DNA from: CANKHA01 sp034668825
GTDB lineage: Bacteria; Pseudomonadota; Alphaproteobacteria; Rhizobiales; Xanthobacteraceae
Length of the DNA stretch: 5,470 nt
NCBI GenBank assembly: GCA_034668825.1
Contig: JAXDOR010000054.1
Coordinates: 1 to 5,470 of the forward strand
Reading direction: 5' to 3'
In this document: piece after piece, positions 1-5,327 of the stretch
Layout of the letters: each line of letters begins with the position of its first letter
How positions within the stretch are numbered: position 1 is the first letter of the stretch
Position numbers and translations under genes: made by a program
Notes under the pieces: generated by a model
Told to the model about the DNA's origin: nothing
Database searches by the model: none
Seen by the model: the letters and a program-made list of their open reading frames with translations, nothing else

Positions 1-448
1 GTGGATGCTGGTGCGGTTTCTCATCATGCCGATGCGGCTTGATCATCACGTCGGTGGGCACCAGTACCAACCGGCCGTGATGGACCCCCCGCTCGGCGAT
101 CACATGCTCGGCGAAATGCTGCACCTTGTCGGTCTTGCCGCGCAGGATCGTCACCTCCATGCAGCTTTCATGATCGAGATGCGCATGGATCGAGGCCAAC
201 GATAATTCGTGGTGATCGTGAAAAGTGTCGGCGAGACGTTTGGAAAGCTGCCGCGCGTTGTGATCGTAGACGTAGACCAGCGCCGCGACGCAGTCGCGCT
301 GCTTGCCCAGTGTCTCCGCCGCTTGGCGGATGCCGGAGCGCGCAAGGTCGCGAATCGCTTCCGAGCGGTTTTGGTAGCCGCGGGCGGCGATGATCTGGTC
401 GAGTTCGGTCATGAGTTCGTCGTCGAGGGTAATGGTCACGCGCTGCAT
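1..448 (-). CDS. nikR: Nickel-responsive transcriptional regulator NikR (3' end outside window)
   Basis: I translated this frame by hand from the ATG at 448-446; it stays open for 149 codons to the window edge. The N-terminus (MQRVTITLDDEL) is the ribbon-helix-helix DNA-binding domain (about residues 1-45, including GYQNRSEAIRDL). Residues 55-133 are the ACT-like metal-binding domain. The nickel ligands of E. coli NikR (H76, H87, H89, C95) line up here with H77, H88, H90 and C96, in the stretch from HDHHEL to IHAHLDHESC. In the family, NikR forms a tetramer that binds DNA when nickel is present and represses nickel uptake genes. The canonical protein ends near residue 133; here it continues into a tail containing PHRHDEKPHQHP. 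The start is fixed by the close match to the family N-terminus; the upstream ribosome binding site is weak. No nickel transporter gene is visible, so the target is unknown from this window. Confidence 0.95.
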   Translation of the reverse strand, partial: MQRVTITLDDELMTELDQIIAARGYQNRSEAIRDLARSGIRQAAETLGKQRDCVAALVYVYDHNARQLSKRLADTFHDHHELSLASIHAHLDHESCMEVTILRGKTDKVQHFAEHVIAERGVHHGRLVLVPTDVMIKPHRHDEKPHQHP

Positions 449-490
449 GGGATGTCCGCTGATTGCCGGCGAAAGCCGCCTAGGAGCAAG

Positions 491-525
491 CGTAGCCCGG
501 ATGAAGCGTCAGCGAAATCCGCGAG
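491..525. repeat. Short intergenic repeat-like element with CCGGAT/ATCCG arms
   Basis: The stretch starting CGTAGCCCGGATGAAGCG and ending in GCGAAATCCGCGAG has partly complementary ends (CGGAT near 499-503 and ATCCG near 517-521). It resembles a short dispersed repeat that I recall from Bradyrhizobium-type genomes. That assignment is from memory and only one copy is present here. It lies 43 bp upstream of the nikR start and beside a second palindromic element. Confidence 0.45.
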
Positions 526-535
526 CGCCTCTATT

Positions 536-613
536 CGTCATGCGCGGGCTTGCCCCGCGCATCCAGCTTCTTCGAAGAAAGATGGATCGCCGGATCAAGT
601 CCGGCGATGACGG
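536..613. repeat. REP/BIME-like inverted doublet
   Basis: Two similar hairpins face each other around a central perfect palindrome. The left arm pairs TGCGCGGG (541-548) with CCCGCGCA (554-561) across a 5-base loop. The right arm pairs ATCGCCGGA (586-594) with TCCGGCGAT (600-608) across a 5-base loop. The centre is TTCTTCGAAGAA (568-579). The outer ends CGTCAT and ATGACG are also complementary, so the whole unit is an imperfect palindrome. This is the architecture of REP pairs (BIME or REPIN). I believe this family is abundant in Bradyrhizobium relatives, but no copy number can be shown here. No coding potential is seen. Confidence 0.7.
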
Positions 614-723
614 AAATAAGCCATCCACCTGCATCCCGCTGAAAACGCGCGAGAAAAGACCAGAAAAAATAAGTTATCCCCGCCTGCAAAACCGGCCTTA
701 TCTTTGTCGTGCCTGGCTCGTCG

Positions 724-1128
724 AGGGGCGCCTTCTAGGGGCGCTAGTTGGCGGAGCCGGGTGCGGCGCCTGCGGGCGTGGGTTTAACGCAAACCCATGC
801 ACTCGGGCGGCGCCGGACTCCGACCCTCGGGCACTAGGACCCGAGCGCGGGAGCACGCAGCTGGCAGGCCTCAGGCGGCCGTACCCCAGTGAGCGCGGAC
901 CGGCGCAGTAAGGAAGACGCCGCAGTGGAGCGCCGAGAGGCGGGCGCCCTTTCGCAAAAGGGCGCGCCGTATCCGCAAGGATGCGGCTCACACGACTGAA
1001 GCGCCTTCTCGGCGCTCCGCTCCCCCTCGTTTGGAGGGAGCAAGAAGAGGAGACCGGCGCGCCCGCGCCGCCAACAACAGGGCCGGCGGAGCGTTGGCTT
1101 TCCATCCGCTCGTCCCGGAAGCCGGGAC
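724..1128. other. Multi-hairpin structured element of unknown function, no credible gene
   Basis: Ten local hairpins follow one another in about 400 bases: 727-745; 776-785 with 791-800 (10 pairs, one G-U, loop AACGC); 826-831 with 840-845; 861-864 with 886-889 (enclosing a GGCC/GGCC pair); 944-952 with 957-965 (9 perfect pairs, loop CGCA); 966-974 with 979-987 (9 pairs, one G-U, GCAA loop); 1000-1005 with 1011-1016; 1019-1024 with 1036-1041; 1070-1075 with 1093-1098; 1112-1118 with 1122-1128 (7 perfect pairs, AAG loop). The first large hairpin can be enclosed by GGAGCCGG (753-760) pairing with CCGGACTCC (813-821), with one bulge. Open frames across the region are Arg/Pro/Ser-rich, have no recognisable domain or ribosome binding site, and overlap on both strands, so I treat them as GC artefacts. 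It could be a structured RNA, a multicopy repeat or the remnant of a non-autonomous mobile element. The edges are set by the outermost hairpins and are approximate. Confidence 0.5.
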
Positions 1129-1153
1129 ACAGCAAGCATCAGCGACTAGATTC

Positions 1154-1173
1154 CCGCTCCCGCGAATGAGCGG
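1154..1173 (-). terminator. Weak hairpin downstream of the small membrane protein gene
   Basis: CCGCTC (1154-1159) pairs with GAGCGG (1168-1173) across an 8-base loop, 34 bp past the stop codon of the 61-residue protein gene. No T run follows in the direction of transcription, so it is not a classical intrinsic terminator. It may only slow polymerase, protect the RNA end, or be an outlying part of the neighbouring hairpin array. Confidence 0.25.
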
Positions 1174-1206
1174 AGAAGAAGTCCCAATCGTGCCGTGCCA
1201 GCGTCG

Positions 1207-1392
1207 CTAGGTAGCCTGTACGCTCCTCGCCTGCGTCGCGAAGCCGACAACGCCGATCCCGATCGAAATGATCGCGATAACATTGTTCAAGGCGGCGCCG
1301 CAGGCGATGCAAGTCAAACCGCCAGGCGTGAACATCAGGCCGCCGATAATGATGACCCAAGCCCAAGCCAGATAGATCAAGAATTTCGACAT
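1207..1392 (-). CDS. Small two-span membrane protein with a CxxC motif
   Basis: This 61-residue protein starts at an ATG (1392-1390) preceded by a strong Shine-Dalgarno GGGAGGA five bases upstream (1398-1404), which supports it as a real gene. Residues about 4-22 and 33-52 are strongly hydrophobic and probably span the inner membrane. The short loop between them holds C28 and C31 (TCIAC). The last eight or so residues are polar. I do not recognise a named family. The CxxC could bind a metal, form a disulphide or simply be structural; nothing here decides. It lies 138 bp downstream of the L,D-transpeptidase gene on the same strand, so it could be transcribed with it or alone. The 3' side leads into the hairpin-rich region. 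Confidence 0.75.
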   Translation of the reverse strand: MSKFLIYLAWAWVIIIGGLMFTPGGLTCIACGAALNNVIAIISIGIGVVGFATQARSVQAT

Positions 1393-1397
1393 GGCTT

Positions 1398-1404
1398 TCC
1401 TCCC
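1398..1404 (-). promoter_or_regulatory. Strong ribosome binding site
   Basis: GGGAGGA on the minus strand lies five bases before the ATG of the 61-residue membrane protein. It is the clearest Shine-Dalgarno in the window and is the main reason for accepting this short gene and its start. Confidence 0.7.
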
Positions 1405-1444
1405 TTTGAGATCCCACAGCTAAATCAATCACGGGTAGTATCCG

Positions 1445-1465
1445 GATGCAAGCGCAGCTTGCGTC
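1445..1465 (-). terminator. Hairpin after the L,D-transpeptidase gene, possible terminator
   Basis: GACGCAAG and CTTGCATC (minus strand) form an 8-pair stem with one G-U pair and a 5-base loop, about 65 bases past the transpeptidase stop. A second small stem, CTGGC (1465-1469) with GCCAG (1476-1480), overlaps it by one base. Neither is followed by a T run, so intrinsic termination is doubtful. If transcription reads through, the small membrane gene starting at 1392 belongs to the same transcript. Confidence 0.3.
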
Positions 1466-1530
1466 TGGCTTACTCGCCAGCGTCAAAGAAATGCACGATC
1501 GTATGAGGGAGAGAGCGGAAGCTGAGCGCG

Positions 1531-3060
1531 TTAGCGCAGAGTGGACCAGCCGTTATCGAAGCTGCCAGTCGGAACGACCGGGGCGGCGCCTGAGAGCAAG
1601 CTCGCGCTTGCCGCGGGTTTGCCCGTGCTCGGCTTATTTTGCTCCGCCGGCTTCGGTTGCGGCCAGATGCCGCCCGCACTGGCGGTTTTGGTCGGAGCGG
1701 CGGCCGGTTCGCTGATCGGCTGCGGTTTCGGCCGCGCCGCTGCTACGGCAAGGGCCGGCATTGGCTTGACGGCCGGCTTGGCAGCGGGTTTTGCCGACGC
1801 CTGTTCGGCTTGCGCCGGTGCGGTATCAGAGCCGCGCAAGCCCAACATGCTGCTGACGCGACTGAGTATCGAGGGGGAAGACTTCGAGGCCTTATCGGCA
1901 TCATTCGATGGCGCGGCGGGTTCAGCGGAAGCCGTTCGGGTCGGAGCGCGCACCGGCTGACGTGGAGCCACGCGCGGCGTCGGCAGTGGCTCGGTTTCAG
2001 TCTCCGTCGCAGCCAAGGCCAGCGCCGGAGGCGGCGTAACGTTGGGCGGTATCCTGCCGGGCGCGGTGACGGGAATCAGCGCGCGGATGCCGCCGTCGGC
2101 ATCCAGGAGCGGCTGGCCGCCTTGCAGCGCCGCCACGAAGATCGGGTGCATGCCGCCATCGGTTGCCAACTTGATCGGCGCCGTTGGCGTTCCGCGATTG
2201 ATGAGTTCAGCGGTCTCGATTTCGTCGCGCCGCTTCTTGTCGGTCACTGCGGCGACCATGTCCTCGGGCAGTTGATAGACTGGGCAGGGGCCGCGTGGAC
2301 TGAAGTTAAGCGGTGTCGAGGAATTGGCAGGCGAGGCGGCGTTGAACACATAGCGCCGTTCGCAAACGTCAACCTTCGGCTCGTGGCGCGTTGCCTCGAA
2401 GTGATCGTAACCCTCCTTGATCATCTTCCAGAATGGCATGTTCGGGTTGTTGCGATGCTTGGCCATGTTGGCCGGCGTCATCCGGAAGGGGAAAGCCTGA
2501 ACCTGGAAGGCGCGCTGTCCGCCGAAGAACGACTCCCGGCCAAGCGCGTAAATCTCGGAAATCTGGTCATCGGTCATGGCGTAACAGCCGCGCGACGAGC
2601 AATCGCCATGGATCATGAGGAAGTTGCCGGTGCGGCCGTTGGCTTGATCGTAGGTATTGGGAAAGCCGGTATTGATGGCGAGGAAGTACTGCGAGTTCGG
2701 ATTCATCTGCGCCGGCGTGATGGTATAGAAACCCTCCGGCGCTTGGCGATCGCCTTCTTTGATCTTCGGCCCGAGATCGCCTGACCAGCGGCAGATCGGA
2801 TAGCTCTTCAGCAGGGCATATTGGCCGCCGCGGTCCTGCTTCCAGACCTCAAGTTCGGCTTCCTGCTTGAAAATGCGGACGAGGATCGGGGAATCCTTCG
2901 TCATGTTCTTCTGCTCGATCTCAGCGAGCGTTTTGTCGGAAATCGGCTTAAGCGCGCGGGTAGAGGGCGAGGTGCTGTCGGTATCACAGCCCGCAAGCGC
3001 GACAGCAGCGGCAAGTGCCGCCGACGCCAGGATGGCGCGGACGAAGGGGCTACGATTCAA
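1531..3060 (-). CDS. Predicted lipoprotein L,D-transpeptidase (YkuD domain, YafK/DpaA-like) with Pro/Ala-rich tail
   Basis: The 509-residue protein begins with a signal peptide and lipobox (ALAGC, Cys25), so it should be a periplasm-facing lipoprotein. Residues about 57-190 form a YkuD-type catalytic domain. The motif IHGDCSSRGCYAM gives His151 and the nucleophile Cys159 in the compact H-G-x-C-x-S-x-G-C spacing of the E. coli YafK (DpaA/LdtF) branch, not the longer spacing of classical LdtA-E enzymes. YkuD enzymes form 3-3 peptidoglycan crosslinks or attach proteins to peptidoglycan; DpaA instead detaches the Braun lipoprotein. Which reaction applies here cannot be read from sequence. Residues about 190-330 look folded but are not recognised. 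From about 335 the chain is Pro/Ala/Lys/Thr-rich and low in complexity, roughly doubling the size relative to YafK (about 246 residues). The start is a TTG with a good Shine-Dalgarno; no in-frame ATG lies between it and an upstream in-frame stop, and the next Met (53) would lose the signal peptide. Confidence 0.9.
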   Translation of the reverse strand: MNRSPFVRAILASAALAAAVALAGCDTDSTSPSTRALKPISDKTLAEIEQKNMTKDSPILVRIFKQEAELEVWKQDRGGQYALLKSYPICRWSGDLGPKIKEGDRQAPEGFYTITPAQMNPNSQYFLAINTGFPNTYDQANGRTGNFLMIHGDCSSRGCYAMTDDQISEIYALGRESFFGGQRAFQVQAFPFRMTPANMAKHRNNPNMPFWKMIKEGYDHFEATRHEPKVDVCERRYVFNAASPANSSTPLNFSPRGPCPVYQLPEDMVAAVTDKKRRDEIETAELINRGTPTAPIKLATDGGMHPIFVAALQGGQPLLDADGGIRALIPVTAPGRIPPNVTPPPALALAATETETEPLPTPRVAPRQPVRAPTRTASAEPAAPSNDADKASKSSPSILSRVSSMLGLRGSDTAPAQAEQASAKPAAKPAVKPMPALAVAAARPKPQPISEPAAAPTKTASAGGIWPQPKPAEQNKPSTGKPAASASLLSGAAPVVPTGSFDNGWSTLR

Positions 3061-3067
3061 CGCGATA

Positions 3068-3073
3068 CTCCCC
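3068..3073 (-). promoter_or_regulatory. Ribosome binding site that sets a TTG start
   Basis: GGGGAG lies seven bases upstream of the TTG at 3060-3058. Because the frame has no ATG or GTG between the upstream stop and this TTG, and the signal peptide starts directly after it, this site decides the start of the transpeptidase gene. Confidence 0.6.
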
Positions 3074-3211
3074 GCAGGACAAGGTTCCCCATGCCTTCAT
3101 TGAGCAATGGTTATCCTTAAGAAGCCGTGTTCGCAAGGCGCGGAATTCCCCCGTTTGGGCTTTGCGTGCTTGTGGTGAACAAAAGGTAAACTAATTAAAG
3201 GGCCGAAGAGG

Positions 3212-3240
3212 TAGATCCTGGGAGAAAGTATTCCCGTCAA
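3212..3240 (-). promoter_or_regulatory. Weak sigma-70-like promoter candidate for the transpeptidase gene
   Basis: On the minus strand TTGACG (3240-3235) is a good -35 box. Exactly 17 bases later lies GATCTA (3217-3212), a poor -10 box. The 238-bp gap between accA and the transpeptidase gene is long enough for its own promoter, and it also contains an AT-rich patch (about 3187-3200). The assignment rests mainly on the -35 match. Confidence 0.25.
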
Positions 3241-3255
3241 TCGCTTGAGTCATTC

Positions 3256-3290
3256 AGGCATTGTTTTGGGGCCGGACTGTGACAATGCCT
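3256..3290 (-). terminator. 9-bp perfect inverted repeat just after accA
   Basis: AGGCATTGT (3256-3264) and ACAATGCCT (3282-3290) are exact reverse complements separated by 17 bases. The repeat begins 9 bases past the accA stop. In RNA it would form a stem-loop with a large loop and no following T run, so it is a weak terminator at best. It could equally be an operator for the downstream transpeptidase gene, 196 bp away. Confidence 0.35.
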
Positions 3291-3298
3291 TCAGATCG

Positions 3299-4255
3299 TC
3301 AGTTGGTTGGACGGCCGATAGCCAGGAACTTCTCCCGGCGCTGCCGCCGCAAGGTCTCGCGATCGAGCACGCGAAGCTCAGTAAGGGCAGCCGCTATGGC
3401 CTCTCCGGTCGCGGCGATCACAGCGGGGGGATCGCGATGCGCGCCACCGGTCGGCTCGGTCACGATCACATCGATAATGCCGAAGCGCACCAGGTCCTGG
3501 GCGGTGATCCGCATATTGGTGGCGGCGTCCTGCGCCTTGGTGGTGTCGCGCCACAGGATCGACGCCGCACCTTCCGGAGAGATCACGCTGTAGATCGCAT
3601 GTTCCAGCATCAGCACCCGATTGCTGGTGGCGATGGCAATAGCGCCGCCGGAGCCGCCCTCGCCGATGACGACAGCTATGTTCGGCACGCCCAGCCGCAG
3701 GCAGGCATCCGTCGACCGCGCAATCGCCTCGGCCTGGCCGCGTTCCTCGGCGCCGATGCCGGGATAAGCGCCTGCGGTGTCGATCAGCGATATGACCGGA
3801 ATATCGAAGCGGTCCGCCATGTCCATCAACCGCACCGCCTTGCGATAACCCTCCGGACGCGCCATGCCGAAATTGTGCTTGAGCCGGCTTTCGGTGCTCG
3901 ACCCTTTCTCGTGGCCAATAATGCAGACGCTCTCGCCGCGAAATCGGCCGAAGCCGCCGAGGATCGCCTCGTCTTCACCGAATTTGCGATCGCCGGCGAG
4001 CGGAATGAAGTTGGAGACGAGCGCCTTCACATAATCGAGGCAATGCGGTCGCTGCGGATGGCGCGCGACTTGGGTCTTCTGCCACGGCGTGAGGTTGGCG
4101 TAGAGATCCTTGAGCGCCTGTGTCGCCTTGGCCTCGATGCGCGCGACCTCTTCAGCGACGGCGGTCGATTCCCCGCTCGCTTCGACGGCGCGGAGTTCAT
4201 CGGCCTTGGCGTCAAGCTCCGCTACCGGCTTTTCAAAGTCGAGATAGCTGCGCAT
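3299..4255 (-). CDS. accA: Acetyl-CoA carboxylase carboxyltransferase subunit alpha
   Basis: The 318-residue product is a full-length AccA, the usual length for the family. With AccD it forms the carboxyltransferase that moves the carboxyl group from biotin on AccB to acetyl-CoA, giving malonyl-CoA for fatty acid synthesis in the cytoplasm. Clear family motifs are MARPEGYRKAVRLM (131-144), IDTAGAYPGIGAEERGQAEA (158-177), IGEGGSGGAIAIA (197-209) and YSVISPEGAASILW (222-235). The N-terminal 60 residues are the charged helical region typical of AccA. The ATG at 4255-4253 matches the expected N-terminus (MRSYLDFEKPV), but the Shine-Dalgarno is poor. It lies 109 bp downstream of xerD on the same strand. 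accD is not in the window, which is normal since these two genes are often unlinked. Confidence 0.98.
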   Translation of the reverse strand: MRSYLDFEKPVAELDAKADELRAVEASGESTAVAEEVARIEAKATQALKDLYANLTPWQKTQVARHPQRPHCLDYVKALVSNFIPLAGDRKFGEDEAILGGFGRFRGESVCIIGHEKGSSTESRLKHNFGMARPEGYRKAVRLMDMADRFDIPVISLIDTAGAYPGIGAEERGQAEAIARSTDACLRLGVPNIAVVIGEGGSGGAIAIATSNRVLMLEHAIYSVISPEGAASILWRDTTKAQDAATNMRITAQDLVRFGIIDVIVTEPTGGAHRDPPAVIAATGEAIAAALTELRVLDRETLRRQRREKFLAIGRPTN

Positions 4256-4289
4256 GGAGGCGGAAAATCTCGGCGGATCGAGGGGTTGG

Positions 4290-4303
4290 GCGGCTATAGC
4301 CGC
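4290..4303. promoter_or_regulatory. Perfect 14-bp palindrome upstream of accA
   Basis: GCGGCTATAGCCGC is a perfect palindrome centred about 41 bp before the accA start, in the 109-bp gap after xerD. A palindrome of this kind could bind a dimeric regulator. On the transcript it can also compete with an overlapping GCCGCCTGCGGC stem. A CTTGAC box at 4341-4336 (minus strand) would suit an alphaproteobacterial -35, but no convincing -10 follows at 17 bases. Confidence 0.35.
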
Positions 4304-4364
4304 AGGCGGCGAAACTGGCCCGGAGGCGAGATCAAGTCAAGCAAGGGACAGCGCTCGGCCGGCT

Positions 4365-5309
4365 TCATTCGTCACCCAACGGATGCAGATCGCGCACCAG
4401 GCTTTTCAGCCGCTCTTCAAGCACGTGGGTATAAATCTGCGTGGTTGAAATATCGGCATGTCCGAGCAGCGTTTGCACCACGCGCAGGTCGGCGCCGTTG
4501 TGCAGCAGATGACTGGCGAAAGCGTGTCGCAGCACGTGCGGACTGACCTTCTCCGGCCGCAGCCCGCAAGTGCCAGCAAGCGACTTGAGGTCGCGGGCGA
4601 AATGCTGACGGGTGAGATGCCCGCTCTCGCCGAAGGATGGGAACAGCCACTTTGAGTCTGCCAGCTTTGCCTCGACGCGCAGCGCTAGGTAGCCGGTCAT
4701 GGCGCGCTTGGCGGCGTCGTTGAGCGGCACCATGCGTTCCTTGTTTCCCTTGCCGCGCACGACCAGCATTGGTGCTTTATGCCGCGCCGCCGACGCAGGA
4801 AGCGCGACGAGTTCGGACACGCGTAGTCCGGTGGCGTAGAGCAGTTCGAGAAGGCAGGCGAGCCGCGCGGCGCGCAGGCGTTCGGTTGCCGGCTGCTCAA
4901 GATCGGCGACGCCGGCATGGGCCTGCGTGAGCAGCCGATCGACATCGGCGATGGAGAGTATCTTTGGCAGCGTTAATCCGCGCTTTGGCCCTTCCAGGAC
5001 GGCGGCCGGATCGTCGCGACGGTGGCCCTCCGCATAGAGAAAGCGATAAAGCTGCCGCATGGCCGACAGCCGCCGCGCGACCGATGAAGCCTTGAAACCG
5101 CGCGTTGCCAGGGTGCCGAGATAGGCGCGCAGATGATCGGTCGTGGCTTTGGCGATGTTAATGGCACCGGCGCCGAGGTAAGCCGAAAGATCGTTAAGGT
5201 CGCGGCGATAGGCGGACAACGTGTTGACGCCGGCGCCGCGCTCAGCCGCCAGCATATCGAGGAACAGCTCGATGAGGCTTTCGTCGGATTGCCTTGGTTG
5301 CCGGGCCAT
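4365..5309 (-). CDS. xerD: Site-specific tyrosine recombinase XerD
   Basis: The 314-residue protein has the two-domain layout of Xer recombinases. Residues about 8-98 are the SAM-like core-binding domain (NTLSAYRRDLNDLSAYL) and about 115-305 the catalytic domain. All catalytic residues are present: R163 (ATGLRVSEL), K187 (GKGNKER), H258 and R261 (PHVLRHAFASHLL), H284 (LLGHADIS) and nucleophile Y293 (IYTHV). They sit 14-15 residues beyond the E. coli XerD positions. XerD acts with XerC at dif to resolve chromosome dimers at division, under control of FtsK. I choose XerD over XerC or a phage integrase from the overall sequence, the RDLHP ending and the xerD-accA gene order I recall from Rhizobiales; XerC is the alternative. 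The ATG at 5309-5307 fits the family N-terminus; the ribosome binding site is weak. It starts 18 bp after the upstream small gene. Confidence 0.93.
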   Translation of the reverse strand: MARQPRQSDESLIELFLDMLAAERGAGVNTLSAYRRDLNDLSAYLGAGAINIAKATTDHLRAYLGTLATRGFKASSVARRLSAMRQLYRFLYAEGHRRDDPAAVLEGPKRGLTLPKILSIADVDRLLTQAHAGVADLEQPATERLRAARLACLLELLYATGLRVSELVALPASAARHKAPMLVVRGKGNKERMVPLNDAAKRAMTGYLALRVEAKLADSKWLFPSFGESGHLTRQHFARDLKSLAGTCGLRPEKVSPHVLRHAFASHLLHNGADLRVVQTLLGHADISTTQIYTHVLEERLKSLVRDLHPLGDE

Positions 5310-5327
5310 GGTGGCTGCCGGAAGGGG

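Noticed and set aside
669..701. ATAAGTTAT and CTTAT dyads as a NikR or iron-responsive operator
   Set aside because: The spacing and sequence do not match the GTATGA-N16-TCATAC site of E. coli NikR, and I know no reliable consensus for this lineage.
209..911. Plus-strand frames (133 and 173 codons) running from inside nikR through the repeats
   Set aside because: They are antisense to nikR and then cross the REP-like elements, so the coding appearance is a by-product of base composition.
491..1128. CRISPR array
   Set aside because: The repeats are inverted hairpins of differing sequence and length, not regularly spaced identical direct repeats, and no cas gene is present.
698..1139. Minus-strand frames of 145 and 101 codons across the hairpin array
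   Set aside because: They overlap each other in different frames, have Arg/Pro/Ser-biased composition, no Shine-Dalgarno and no known domain, and the stem-loops dictate the sequence.
1639..2784. Long plus-strand open frame (381 codons) opposite the transpeptidase gene
   Set aside because: It is antisense to a confidently identified gene, is very Arg/Gly-rich, shows no domain, and is explained by high GC in a constrained gene.
3054..3251. GANTC sites (3054-3058 and 3247-3251) near the transpeptidase promoter as CcrM cell-cycle control
   Set aside because: Two five-base sites in 200 bp are close to chance expectation, and no full CtrA-type TTAA-N7-TTAA site was found nearby.
3245..4546. Plus-strand open frame of 433 codons covering accA and the end of xerD
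   Set aside because: It is a shadow of accA; its composition is Arg/Gly/Ala-rich with no recognisable family, and no ribosome binding site was seen.
4365..5309. Phage or integrative-element integrase
   Set aside because: Sequence matches housekeeping XerD over its whole length, the neighbours are core genes, and no attachment site or phage gene is present.
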